The position numbers and the translations under genes were made by a program. Source: Lacrimispora sp. BS-2 (lineage in GTDB: Bacteria > Bacillota > Clostridia > Lachnospirales > Lachnospiraceae). From it: a DNA stretch of 64,000 nt. Under the pieces are notes generated by a model. It saw only the letters and a program-made list of their open reading frames with translations, made no database searches and had not been told where the DNA came from. The DNA is taken from NCBI RefSeq assembly GCF_040207125.1, contig NZ_CP157940.1, forward strand, positions 3,472,001 to 3,536,000, read 5' to 3'. Below are positions 17,528 through 26,494 of this stretch, one piece after another (position 1 is the first letter of the stretch; every line of letters starts with the position of its first letter).

Positions 17528-19390
17528 ATGAAAATAATTGATATCTATATCAATGGCTTTGGGAAATTCCATGGCAGAAACCTTACATTCCGGGATGGGT
17601 TAAACATTGTATATGGGAAGAATGAGGCGGGAAAATCCACCATTCATACGTTCATCCGGGGAATGCTTTTCGGCATTGAGCGTCAGAGAGGCCGTGCATC
17701 CCGCAATGATCTTTACACAAAATTCGAGCCTTGGGAAAACAGCGGTACCTATGAGGGACAGATACGGGTGGAGCACAAGGATCACATTTACCGGATCGAG
17801 CGCACCTTCCAAAAGAACAAAAAAGAGTTTAAGATCGTTGATGAAACCGCCGGACGTGAGATAGAACCGACTAAGGCATTTTTAGATGACTTATTATCTG
17901 GTTTAAGTGAAGCCGCCTACATTAACACCGTCAGTATCGGCCAGTTAAAAAGCGCTACCGATGAAGGCATGGTTTCTGAACTTAAAAATTACATAGCCAA
18001 CTTAAACACAACGGGAAACCTGGCCCTTAACATAACAAGAGCCGCTGCCTTTTTAAAATCACAGAAAAAGGAGCTGGAATCCCAGATGGTTCCGGAAGCG
18101 GCCCGGACCTATACCTCTTTATTAAGCGAAATCCGCAACACGGAAAAAGAAATCTCATCTCCGGAATATGAAAACCAGATACAGGAATATCATAAGCTCC
18201 GTTCCCATATCAAGATTTCCATGGAGGAACAGCAGAAGGAAAAGGAAGAACTTCTTCAAAAAGCTGCAAGAGGCAGACAGGTATTAAACAGCAACCAGTT
18301 TTCCGACCAGGCATCCATTAATGCCTGTCAGGCAAAAGCTCAGGAAAATTATGAAGAATACATGGAAGCCATGGCAGCCTGCAATAAAAAGCCGAGAAAG
18401 ATCTTCTCCGTCCTTTCCCTGATCATTGCCACCATACTTTTATGCGGCACAGGAGTACTATATTATCTTGGGGAAGCAAATTATTTCACCGCTTACTATG
18501 GGCTTGATCTCATTCTTTTGCTTGGTATTTTTATCGTAACAGCCACTATTTTCTACCTGATCGGCCTGATCCTGTTCTTACGGTTAAGGCACAGCCAGAA
18601 GGACATGGAAATGAGCGCCAAGATCCTGCAGGAGATCCTTTCCAGGCATTTGGGAAATACGGAAATTTCCCCGGAAGCGATCAAGGCATTCCAGACGAGA
18701 ATGGCAGAATTTACCCGCTTATGCTCTGCTGTATCCAAATCCGAGGCTGTCATCGCACAGAAAGCAAAAGAAATTGAGGAGCTTTCAAAGAAACAGGAAA
18801 ACTGCGGGGAATCCATTGAAAAGCAGCAGAAAAGCCAGTGGGAGCTGGAGCGAAAGCTAGAGCACCTATCAAACTGCAAGACCCAGGCAGAAGGGCTTAA
18901 GCATATCCTGACAGAGAATGACCGGATCCGGGAAGAAATATCCGCCATTGACTTAGCGCTGGAAACCATGACAAGCCTCTCCTCCTCCATCCGGGACTCC
19001 TTTGGCCTGTATCTAAATAAAACGGCTTCCGACCTCATCGCCGGAATCACAGGGGGAATCTATACCAGCATGAGCGTGGACGAGAACTTAAACGTCTTTT
19101 TGAATACAAGAACCAAACTGGTTCCCTTAGAACAGGTCAGCAGCGGCACCATGGACCAGGTCTACTTAGCGCTTCGTCTGGCTGCCGCTACCTTGATCCA
19201 GGAGGGAACGGAACGGATGCCATTCATATTTGACGACAGCTTTGTGCTGTATGATGATGACAGGCTCCGGACCGCTTTAAAATGGCTGGTGAACACTTAC
19301 TCCGACCAGGTCATTATCTTCACCTGCCATCAGCGGGAGGCTCAGATGCTGACCGCAAACCTGATCCCTTATCATCTGGTGGAAATTTAA
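17528..19390 (+). CDS. SMC/Rad50-like ATPase with central membrane segments (YhaN-like)
   Basis: ABC-type ATPase of 620 residues, partner of the nuclease just upstream. The N-terminus has GFGKFHGRNLTF and Walker A GKNEAGKST (residues 30-38). Coiled-coil arms follow, interrupted by two strongly hydrophobic segments (about 291-313 and 327-352). The C-terminal lobe has the signature VSSGTMDQVYLALRLA and Walker B PFIFDDSFVLYDD. The two membrane spans in the middle of the coiled coil are a feature of YhaN. It is shorter than B. subtilis YhaN (over 900 residues), mainly through a shorter coiled coil, and no zinc-hook CxxC is visible. Confidence 0.85.
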   Translation: MKIIDIYINGFGKFHGRNLTFRDGLNIVYGKNEAGKSTIHTFIRGMLFGIERQRGRASRNDLYTKFEPWENSGTYEGQIRVEHKDHIYRIERTFQKNKKEFKIVDETAGREIEPTKAFLDDLLSGLSEAAYINTVSIGQLKSATDEGMVSELKNYIANLNTTGNLALNITRAAAFLKSQKKELESQMVPEAARTYTSLLSEIRNTEKEISSPEYENQIQEYHKLRSHIKISMEEQQKEKEELLQKAARGRQVLNSNQFSDQASINACQAKAQENYEEYMEAMAACNKKPRKIFSVLSLIIATILLCGTGVLYYLGEANYFTAYYGLDLILLLGIFIVTATIFYLIGLILFLRLRHSQKDMEMSAKILQEILSRHLGNTEISPEAIKAFQTRMAEFTRLCSAVSKSEAVIAQKAKEIEELSKKQENCGESIEKQQKSQWELERKLEHLSNCKTQAEGLKHILTENDRIREEISAIDLALETMTSLSSSIRDSFGLYLNKTASDLIAGITGGIYTSMSVDENLNVFLNTRTKLVPLEQVSSGTMDQVYLALRLAAATLIQEGTERMPFIFDDSFVLYDDDRLRTALKWLVNTYSDQVIIFTCHQREAQMLTANLIPYHLVEI

Positions 19391-19412
19391 TCATATCATA
19401 ATGTTTCAATAA

Positions 19413-19456
19413 AAAAATACTGTCATGCCGCTTATCCGGCTCATGACAGTATTTTT
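19413..19456. terminator. Bidirectional terminator between yhaN-like gene and brnQ
   Basis: AAAAATACTGTCATG at 19413-19427 pairs with CATGACAGTATTTTT at 19442-19456; the flanking A and T runs serve both converging genes. Confidence 0.9.
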
Positions 19457-19467
19457 CCTATTAACCC

Positions 19468-20778
19468 CTATATCTTGTTCCCGTTACCGGATAGACCGGC
19501 TAAAACCCCAGCCAGAAGCCCTGCAATGGCAGGTCCGATCCAGCCAAGCCCTATATCATAAAAGGGAAGCATGGAAAGCCCGGTATTTAAAAAGCCAAGG
19601 CCCGCCTGTTCCAGGGACAAAAGCACACTGGCAATTCCAGTGAGTCCAATGGAGCAGACATATACAGCCCTCCACTTTCTTCCATCCGGGAAACCAAAGG
19701 ACAGCAGGATGAGGACAATGGATACAGGGTAGATCGCATTCAGCACCGGAACTGAGACTTCCAGAATCCTGTTAAGGCCAATATTGGAGATCACCAGACT
19801 CACCAGTGCAAAAAGAAGCGCCCAGGTGCGATATCCCACCTTTGGTACAATGGTACAGAAATACCTGCTGCAGCAGCTGATAAGGCCGATACAGGTATTT
19901 AAACAGGCAATAAAGAAAATAACGGCAAGCATCACAAGCCCCACATTTCCATACAAAAAACGTACCGCCTGGTTTAACGTCTGAGCGCCGTTCTCCCCGA
20001 TCCCCAGTGTACCGCCTGTAATGGCTCCTACATGGGCCAGAGCGCTGTATACGAGAAGAAGGACGCCTCCTGCGATAAAACCCGCATGAATAGTCTCTCT
20101 GACCACTGAGGCCTCCTGTTTGACTCCCATTGCCCGAACATTCAAAGAGATAATAATTCCAAAATTCAGGGCAGCAATAGTATCCATGGTCAGATACCCC
20201 TCTAAAAATCCTTTTACAAAGGGATTGGACCCATAGGACTTTGCCGGAATCCCGTAGGAGCCTGCCGGATGGATCATGCAGCCTGCAAATATCACCACGA
20301 TCAGAACCAAAAGGCAGGGAGTCAGTATCTTACCCAACCGGTCTGTCAGCTTGTCCGGTTTTAAAGCCACAACAAAGGCAATGGCAAAGAATACGGCAGA
20401 ATAAAGGAACTGGGTCAGCGCACCTGAGCCTCCTGCCTTTAAAAAGGGAACCACTGCCATCTCAAAGGACGTGCTGGCTGTTCTTGGAATGGCAAGACAC
20501 GGTCCTATGGACAGATAAATGAGCAATGTAAAAATAAATGCAAATCTGGGGTGAACATGACCGGCCAGCTTATCAAGGCCGCCGGACCTGGCCACTGCAA
20601 CCACGCCAAGAACCGGAAATCCAATGGCAGTCACCGCAAAGCCTGCCATGGCAATCCAGGTATTAGTTCCCGCAGATGCACCCAAATAGGGCGGAAAAAT
20701 AAGATTTCCCGCCCCAAAAAACATGGAGAAAAGTGTAAGGCCCACTAAGACCAGCTTCTGCTTCGATAATTTTTCCAT
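19468..20778 (-). CDS. brnQ: Branched-chain amino acid transport system II carrier protein
   Basis: Sodium-coupled importer of Leu/Ile/Val, LIVCS family. The 436-residue polytopic protein begins with KQKLVLVGLTLFSMFFGAGN, continues LIFPPYLG and shows about 12 hydrophobic segments, including GPCLAIPRTASTSFE, a highly conserved BrnQ motif. It lies 10 nt downstream of prs on the same strand and is probably cotranscribed with it; its own ribosome site is weak. Confidence 0.93.
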   Translation of the reverse strand: MEKLSKQKLVLVGLTLFSMFFGAGNLIFPPYLGASAGTNTWIAMAGFAVTAIGFPVLGVVAVARSGGLDKLAGHVHPRFAFIFTLLIYLSIGPCLAIPRTASTSFEMAVVPFLKAGGSGALTQFLYSAVFFAIAFVVALKPDKLTDRLGKILTPCLLVLIVVIFAGCMIHPAGSYGIPAKSYGSNPFVKGFLEGYLTMDTIAALNFGIIISLNVRAMGVKQEASVVRETIHAGFIAGGVLLLVYSALAHVGAITGGTLGIGENGAQTLNQAVRFLYGNVGLVMLAVIFFIACLNTCIGLISCCSRYFCTIVPKVGYRTWALLFALVSLVISNIGLNRILEVSVPVLNAIYPVSIVLILLSFGFPDGRKWRAVYVCSIGLTGIASVLLSLEQAGLGFLNTGLSMLPFYDIGLGWIGPAIAGLLAGVLAGLSGNGNKI

Positions 20779-20788
20779 ATGCCCTGCT

Positions 20789-21967
20789 CTACCTGTCGCC
20801 TGCGCGGTAGCGTTCTAAAAGCCGGTTAATTCTGTTAGTCGGATTTAAAAGCTCGCTTAAGGAGGCGTCATGGTTTAAATTATCGATGATCAGCGCAATG
20901 TACTTACTCATATCAACATTGATGTAGTATGGCCGGGACAGAAGATCAGGAGTCTGATAAACCAGGTTGGTTGTGAGGATCCTGTCAATAAATCCATTCT
21001 CATAATATTCATCAAACTTTGCAAGACCGTTGGTAAAAAGTCCAAAGGTGGAACAAACGAATACTTTCCTGGCTTTTCTTCTTTTAAGCTCCTTGGCTAC
21101 ATCCAGCATGCTTTCACCGGAAGAAATCATATCGTCAACAATGATCACGTCTTTGCCTTCTACGCTGCTTCCCAAAAATTCATGGGCAACAATGGGATTG
21201 CGTCCGTTAACGATCTGAGTATAATCCCTGCGCTTATAAAACATACCCATGTCAAGGCCAAGAACATTGGCAAAGAACACAGCACGTCCCATGCCACCCT
21301 CATCCGGGCTGATGACCATCATGTGCTCGCTGTCAATATCCAGTTCCTTCTCTTCCTTCAGTAAGTATTTAATAAACTGATAAATAGGCTGAACAGTCTC
21401 AAAACCCTTTAAAGGAATGGCATTCTGCACTCTCGGGTCATGGGCATCAAAGGTAATGATGTTCTCAACTCCCATATTCACCAGCTCCCGAAGTGCCAGT
21501 GCGCAGTCTAAGGATTCTCTGCTGGACCTCTTATGCTGCCTGCTCTCATATAAGAAAGGCATAATCACATTGATGCGGCGTGCCTTTCCTGCTGACGCAG
21601 CAATAAGGCGCTTCAAATCCTGGAAGTGGTCATCAGGTGACATGTGATTGGTCATCCCGCAAAGGGAATAGGTAAGGCTGTAATTACACACATCCACCAT
21701 GAAATAAAGATCATCGCCCCGCACGGATTCCTGCAGGGTACCCTTTGCTTCGCCAGTTCCAAACCTTGGCGTGCTGGCTCCGATAATATAGGAATCTCTC
21801 TGATAGCCCGAAAAAGCGATGGTAGACTTGTGCTCACTCTCCCGCTCCTGTCTCCATGCCACCAGGTAATCATTGACCTTATCTCCCAGCTCCTTGCAAC
21901 TTTTTAACGGTATCAAACCCAGCGGACCTACCGGAATGGTTTCTATCGTTTTTTCTTCGTAAAGCAT
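20789..21967 (-). CDS. prs: Ribose-phosphate pyrophosphokinase
   Basis: Makes PRPP from ribose-5-phosphate and ATP (EC 2.7.6.1). At about 392 residues it is longer than the usual 310-320. It contains the flexible catalytic loop region FLYESRQHKRSSRE, the ribose-5-phosphate/PRPP loop DVIIVDDMISSGESM and the motif ISPDEGGMGRA. The start is ATG 21967 behind GGAGGAG; an upstream TTG falls within that ribosome site. Long divergent Prs proteins of this kind occur in Lachnospiraceae as far as I know, so the length alone is not a sign of a different function. A consensus promoter precedes it. Confidence 0.9.
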   Translation of the reverse strand: MLYEEKTIETIPVGPLGLIPLKSCKELGDKVNDYLVAWRQERESEHKSTIAFSGYQRDSYIIGASTPRFGTGEAKGTLQESVRGDDLYFMVDVCNYSLTYSLCGMTNHMSPDDHFQDLKRLIAASAGKARRINVIMPFLYESRQHKRSSRESLDCALALRELVNMGVENIITFDAHDPRVQNAIPLKGFETVQPIYQFIKYLLKEEKELDIDSEHMMVISPDEGGMGRAVFFANVLGLDMGMFYKRRDYTQIVNGRNPIVAHEFLGSSVEGKDVIIVDDMISSGESMLDVAKELKRRKARKVFVCSTFGLFTNGLAKFDEYYENGFIDRILTTNLVYQTPDLLSRPYYINVDMSKYIALIIDNLNHDASLSELLNPTNRINRLLERYRAGDR

Positions 21968-22009
21968 TCTTTTCTCCTCCAACGTATCCTAATACAATGC
22001 AACGGTTCT

Positions 22010-22038
22010 TTTATAACATTATGTACGAAAATAGTCAA
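22010..22038 (-). promoter_or_regulatory. Promoter of prs-brnQ
   Basis: Minus-strand TTGACT, 17-nt spacer, TATAAA, ending about 42 nt before the prs ATG. The rest of the 306-nt spacer up to the csp-like gene (22039-22273) contains no recognisable gene. A sporulation-type promoter for the csp-like gene would be expected there, but I could not assign one safely. Confidence 0.8.
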
Positions 22039-22273
22039 GTTAATCGATGCGATTAAGACTCTTTATATTTCATTGTAACTGTTAGGCACACTTGATGCAA
22101 CTGCTAATTTCTTACGTTTGAAGCCAAACCTTTTCTCTAACGCCTTTCCAAATAAAAAACCGGCCTTGCAGACTGAGCTTTGAATTCCCAGCAATACTCC
22201 AGGTGATCTTCATAATAGACGTTTTTCCGCATAAAATGTATCATGTACCCATTAAATACAGGGAGGATTAATC

Positions 22274-23947
22274 TTGTTAAAAATCTTGGATAATAATTAT
22301 TATGACTTAATTATCAGTAATACCCTGGCTCCTTCCTATGATACTGGAAATAATATCACTTTTTTAAATATAAGGGATTCTCTTCTGCATGTACCTGTCA
22401 GCACCGTAGATCCCTGTGATTTAGGCCGTCATCCCTATAACAGTTTCCCCTTTCTCTATACGCTTACCTCAACTACGAGCCTGGAAAAATCCGGCATATC
22501 CACCGTTCAGAGAAACCCTTACCTGTCCCTGTTTGGCAGAGGAGTCCTGGTGGCTGTCATTGATACCGGAATCGACTACCAGCATCCCGCATTTAAATAT
22601 AATGACGGAACCACCCGTATCCTCTCTATGTGGGACCAGACAGAGCAAACCGGTACGATTCCCGATACCTTTACATTCGGTTCCGAATACAGCAGGGAGC
22701 AGATCAATGCGGCCTTAAGCTCAGAAGACCCTTTATCCCTTGTCCCCACAACAGATCCTATCGGTCACGGAACTGCCATAGCCAGCGTTTTGGCCGGTAC
22801 CCCAAATGATGCCGAAGCTTTCAGCGGTGTGGTACCACAGGCTGATCTTGTAGTCGTTAAACTGAAAGAAGCAAAACAAAATATAAAGAGGATCTTCTTT
22901 GCCCCGGAAAATGCTCTCTGCTATCAGGAATCCGATATCATTCTCGGCATCCGTTATGCGGCCACGATTTCGCAGCAGTATAACCGCCCCCTTGTGATAT
23001 GCATTGCATTAGGAAGCAGCCAGGGAGGCCATGACGGCAGAGGAGCCATTGACAACTACATCGATTACCTCACACTACTGCCTGGAATCGGAGTGTGCGT
23101 TTCCGCCGGCAATGAAGCAAACCATCAGAGACATTATTTTAATGCTACGAATGCAGCCCCCTATTACAATGATTTTGAGTTAAGAGTGGGGAGCAGTGAT
23201 ACTATGTTTTCCATGGAGATCTGGTCATACGCTCCGGCAAGGCTTTCCATAGATATCTCTTCTCCCAACCGGGAATCCACCCAGCCGGTTTTTCCTACCT
23301 TCAACCAATGCAGACGGTTCAGTTTCATATTTAACCAGACTACCATCTACGTTAACAACATCTTATTTGAGGAGGGAAACGGAGATCAGCTCATCCTGCT
23401 GCGTTTTAACAACCTCCTGCCCGGAATCTGGTACTTGCGGGTACAGAACATTGAAAGCGAACCCTTCTCTTTCCATTCCTGGCTGCCTTCCGGAGACCTT
23501 ATCTCAAGAGAAACGTATTTTCTCAATTCAAATCCTGATACCACCATAACCGCTCCGGGAAATGGAAGGCATCAGCTGACGGTGGCCGCTTATGACGATA
23601 CGAATAACAGCATCCTGCCGGAATCCGGCAGAGGCTATACAAGAATCGGCGAGATCAAGCCTGACCTGGCTGCACCTGGCAACCAGCTCACCTGTGCGGT
23701 CCCCAGAAGCCAGTATGGATCCGTAACAGGTACCGGAGCTGCGGCGGCCCATACAGCAGGAATGGTTGCCATGGTGTTTGAATGGGCGATTGTCAGAGGT
23801 AATTATCCCCGAATGACCGGTAATAATGTGAACCGTCTCTTAATAAGCAGTGCAACGCGCAGCAGCACCAATGTTTATCCTAATAATATTTGGGGATATG
23901 GCCAGGTAGATATCAACAGACTTTTTGAACGGCTTGCCAGTCTCTGA
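22274..23947 (+). CDS. Csp-family subtilisin-like pseudoprotease (CspC-like)
   Basis: S8-fold protein of 557 residues. Two members of the catalytic triad are kept: Asp97 in VAVIDTGIDYQHPAF and His165 in DPIGHGTAIAS. The catalytic Ser position, expected in GTSxAAPHVAG, reads VTGTGAAAAHTAG, so Ser is replaced by Gly488 and the protein should not be a protease. The large jelly-roll insertion between His and Ser is typical of clostridial Csp germination proteases. In C. difficile, CspC is a pseudoprotease that takes part in bile-acid germinant sensing. The start is TTG behind GGGAGG. No signal peptide; no cspB, cspA or sleC is in view. Role in germination is inferred. Confidence 0.8.
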   Translation: MLKILDNNYYDLIISNTLAPSYDTGNNITFLNIRDSLLHVPVSTVDPCDLGRHPYNSFPFLYTLTSTTSLEKSGISTVQRNPYLSLFGRGVLVAVIDTGIDYQHPAFKYNDGTTRILSMWDQTEQTGTIPDTFTFGSEYSREQINAALSSEDPLSLVPTTDPIGHGTAIASVLAGTPNDAEAFSGVVPQADLVVVKLKEAKQNIKRIFFAPENALCYQESDIILGIRYAATISQQYNRPLVICIALGSSQGGHDGRGAIDNYIDYLTLLPGIGVCVSAGNEANHQRHYFNATNAAPYYNDFELRVGSSDTMFSMEIWSYAPARLSIDISSPNRESTQPVFPTFNQCRRFSFIFNQTTIYVNNILFEEGNGDQLILLRFNNLLPGIWYLRVQNIESEPFSFHSWLPSGDLISRETYFLNSNPDTTITAPGNGRHQLTVAAYDDTNNSILPESGRGYTRIGEIKPDLAAPGNQLTCAVPRSQYGSVTGTGAAAAHTAGMVAMVFEWAIVRGNYPRMTGNNVNRLLISSATRSSTNVYPNNIWGYGQVDINRLFERLASL

Positions 23948-23967
23948 CAGCCCAAAAGAACATAAAG

Positions 23968-24006
23968 AATCCAGGAGTCCGACTGCACAAAAGGGCCTCC
24001 TGGATT
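23968..24006. terminator. Bidirectional terminator between csp-like gene and dnaC-like gene
   Basis: AATCCAGGAG at 23968-23977 pairs with CTCCTGGATT at 23997-24006 followed by T residues, between two converging genes. Confidence 0.8.
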
Positions 24007-24011
24007 TTTAG

Positions 24012-25007
24012 CTACCTGGCTCGTTTTTCTTTTTTTCTGATACGAATATCATCTCCATACAGAGGAATCACCGTATAGCGGCTGATCAGCCTGGAGGTCA
24101 CTCGTTCCGTATACCGGTCCCTGAGCTCATTCATGGGATGGTTGGTGGAAATAATGGTGGCCCTGGAAGAATTAAGCCGTTCGTTGATACAGTAAAACAA
24201 TTCTGAAGATGTAAAGCTGTTATTAAGTTCTGTCCCCAAATCATCTATGATCAGAAGGTCACAGTCCAGAATATACTGGTACATCCCTTTCATATCCTCT
24301 TCATCCTGGTAATCGAACCGGTTTTTGGAAAATACCTCAAACAGATCATTGGCCGATAAATATATTACGGAATAATACCGGTCAATCAGCTCCTTTGCAA
24401 TGCAGTTGGTAAGGAACGTCTTACCGACTCCGGTAGGACCCGTAAACAGCAGGTTTCCATGTTCCGTGGTAAATCCCTTTACAAAGTTCTTACAGGTCTC
24501 CACAACCTGTCCCATATACTGTCTGACAGTCCTGTTAAGAATGGGGACCACCCTGGTATCATCAAAGTAGTCATAAGAGAAAGTGTTGAAATTTTCCACC
24601 GCAATAATCTGTTCAATGTTTGACTGGGCATAAAGATATTTCATTTCAGACTGGCGGAAACAGTGACACTTGATCCCATCTGCGTATCCGGTATCCTTAC
24701 AATCCGGACACCGGTACCGCATCTCCATATAATCTGCCGAAAACCCGGCCGCCTTTAAAAGAACACTCTTCTGTTCTCTCAAGTCTGCAATTTCACTTCT
24801 TAAGTCCTTAAGGGCTCCCTTGTCCCCGTCAAGCAGTCTGCGCGCACTGGTCACCGCACTGGTGCTGATGAAATCATCAAGCTCTTTAATGACCGGAATC
24901 TTACGGTATACTTCCGCAATCCTCTCCTCCTGTTCATGGCGGTTCTTAAACTGTTGCTGCCCATATGCCCGCATGATAGCATCGTACTGTGAATTGCTCA
25001 GCGCCAT
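24012..25007 (-). CDS. DnaC/DnaI-like ATPase, replicative helicase loader
   Basis: AAA+ ATP-binding protein of about 331 residues expected to load the replicative helicase. The N-terminal half is helical with a zinc-type cluster CPDCKDTGYADGIKCHC. The C-terminal AAA+ domain has Walker A GPTGVGKTF, Walker B LLIIDDLG and sensor motif IISTNHP. The start was set at ATG 25007 behind GGAGGTAATT; the earlier in-frame ATG is inside that site. It follows the DnaD-like gene by 34 nt, forming a helicase-loading pair analogous to DnaD-DnaI of Bacillus. Confidence 0.9.
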   Translation of the reverse strand: MALSNSQYDAIMRAYGQQQFKNRHEQEERIAEVYRKIPVIKELDDFISTSAVTSARRLLDGDKGALKDLRSEIADLREQKSVLLKAAGFSADYMEMRYRCPDCKDTGYADGIKCHCFRQSEMKYLYAQSNIEQIIAVENFNTFSYDYFDDTRVVPILNRTVRQYMGQVVETCKNFVKGFTTEHGNLLFTGPTGVGKTFLTNCIAKELIDRYYSVIYLSANDLFEVFSKNRFDYQDEEDMKGMYQYILDCDLLIIDDLGTELNNSFTSSELFYCINERLNSSRATIISTNHPMNELRDRYTERVTSRLISRYTVIPLYGDDIRIRKKEKRAR

Positions 25008-25041
25008 AATTACCTCCATTTCTCCTGCTGCCTTATGTAAA

Positions 25042-26085
25042 CTACTGCCGCTCCGTTAATTGCCTTAGAACAAGTGCATCATAATCAATCTCCCTTTGAG
25101 GGAAATTCTGAAACTGGTTCTGTCCCTTTTTTCCCTTTTGGTTTTGAACCTGTTTATTTTCTCCGCTTTTTCCTGACTTCTGCTCTCCGTTCCTCATGCG
25201 GCCCGCATACTGTTCATCCTGTTTCCTGACCTCTTCCATGGAGCGAACCCCGGCTTTTTTCCAGCTCTCCAATATCTTGTCCGCATACTGGAAACTGGGT
25301 GCATGGGTGGCTGCCAGGGTCCTGTTACAGGCTTCAATCACCAGCTCCCTGGTAAATCCATAGGCACGGAACCATCTATCTATAAAATCCCTCTCCATAT
25401 CTCCCGGCTTCCTGTCATTTAATCCAAAGGCTTTCATGACAGCAAAGGAATCCTTGGTAAAGGTAAGAGCATAGCTCTTGGCATCATCCACGGTCCGGAA
25501 CCCTTTTTCATGCCAACTGATAGCTACTGTTTCAATATAACGGATGCTGCTGTGCCCGCCCTGCACACAGTATTCTACCACATATTCTAAAAGCTCAGCA
25601 GGCATGTGCAGGCCGTCATATAGATAGGCGAACACCTCGCACTCCCTTTGGGTGAATACCTTATTCATGTATTTCTGGGCAATATAAAGAAGCTGGGAAA
25701 AGTCCTCATCTCCGGCAAGACCGCTTATCTTTTCGGGCGAATAGACCGTACGGGGGACAGGGGATGGGGGGGGCGCTTGTTTCTCTGGGGTTATTCCGGA
25801 ACAGGCTGTCTCAGATGCCGCTGGGGATACAGTCTGTTTTATTGGTGTGCACTCTTTAAGGGCTCCGGCATTCTTCCAATAGGATAAAGCCCGGGCTACA
25901 TCCGCTTCCGTATGGTTTAACGCATCCGCAATCATGGAAACGGTGATTTCTTCCCCTTCATGGCGCATCAAATATAAGTATTCTTTTATATATTCTCCAT
26001 TGGCGGCAGCCATATGTTCATCAATGAACTCATTGGAAATCACCGTAACGTTGATCTTGAAACTGCTTTTAATATTCAATGACAT
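25042..26085 (-). CDS. dnaD: DnaD-domain replication initiation protein
   Basis: Primosome protein of 347 residues. The N-terminal winged helix (EYIKEYLYLMRHEGEEITVSMIADAL) is followed by a Pro-rich linker (about 95-125). Two consecutive DnaD-type domains follow: one with FTQRECEVFAYLYDGLHMPAELLEYVVEYC and one with KAFGLNDRKPGDMERDFIDRWF and YADKILESWKKAGV. The C-terminus is a basic, Gln-rich tail. The layout is the DnaD/DnaB type. It is first in the dnaD-dnaC pair and starts about 210 nt from a DnaA-box cluster, which may control it. Confidence 0.88.
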   Translation of the reverse strand: MSLNIKSSFKINVTVISNEFIDEHMAAANGEYIKEYLYLMRHEGEEITVSMIADALNHTEADVARALSYWKNAGALKECTPIKQTVSPAASETACSGITPEKQAPPPSPVPRTVYSPEKISGLAGDEDFSQLLYIAQKYMNKVFTQRECEVFAYLYDGLHMPAELLEYVVEYCVQGGHSSIRYIETVAISWHEKGFRTVDDAKSYALTFTKDSFAVMKAFGLNDRKPGDMERDFIDRWFRAYGFTRELVIEACNRTLAATHAPSFQYADKILESWKKAGVRSMEEVRKQDEQYAGRMRNGEQKSGKSGENKQVQNQKGKKGQNQFQNFPQREIDYDALVLRQLTERQ

Positions 26086-26108
26086 AACCTCACCTTTTTT
26101 GTAACGCC

Positions 26109-26256
26109 AGTCCGCAGTGCAGCGAGAGAAGCCGCAGGCTTCTCTCGCTCACGGGCATTCGCCCCTATGAAATAGGCCATGACAAGATTTTCTTATGTGC
26201 AAGCACAACGAAAATCTTGTCATGTCCTATTTCGCACTGCTCATTGCCTTCGTGAA
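26109..26256. repeat. Long palindromic intergenic repeat, copy 1
   Basis: A 148-nt structured element with nested inverted repeats. Outer arms GCAGTGC (26114-26120) and GCACTGC (26234-26240) flank two hairpins. The first is a perfect 13-bp stem (AGCGAGAGAAGCC at 26121-26133 with GGCTTCTCTCGCT at 26137-26149). The second is a 24-nt arm (26169-26192) pairing 23/24 with 26210-26233, and its loop holds a further GTGC/GCAC pair. The two ends are similar to a shorter element at 52377-52440. It looks like a dispersed REP- or MITE-like intergenic element; it encodes nothing. Confidence 0.7.
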
Positions 26257-26295
26257 TATCATACCACAGCTCCCAGCAAAAGAAAATAGGGGCAG

Positions 26296-26494
26296 TTATC
26301 CACTAAATGAATTGTGGATAATGTGGATAATGTGGAAACCAAGTATACATAATTAGGATTTCTCCACCGAATCATGTCGATTTGCTGATAAAACCGAGAT
26401 TTTGTAAATTGTAAGAATATAAATTATGTAAATTAAAAAATCCACATAGCTTCTTAACATAAAATGTTGAAAACTATGTGGATAATGTGGATAA
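26296..26494. promoter_or_regulatory. DnaA-box cluster with AT-rich core
   Basis: Four exact DnaA boxes (TGTGGATAA) occur in two directly abutting pairs: 26313-26321 with 26322-26330, and 26477-26485 with 26486-26494. Weaker copies are TTATCCACT at 26296-26304 (one mismatch), TGTGGAAAC at 26331-26339, and AAATCCACA at 26438-26446. Between the two groups lies a very AT-rich stretch (about 26395-26440). The last box abuts the murC stop codon. The region precedes dnaD. The chromosomal origin is normally beside dnaA-dnaN, which are not here, so a DnaA-controlled promoter, a titration site or a secondary unwinding site is more likely. Confidence 0.8.

Noticed and set aside
26296..26494. Calling the DnaA-box cluster the chromosomal origin oriC
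   Set aside because: dnaA, dnaN, recF and rpmH are not in view and the flanking genes are not divergent as at typical origins; reported instead as a regulatory or titration cluster.
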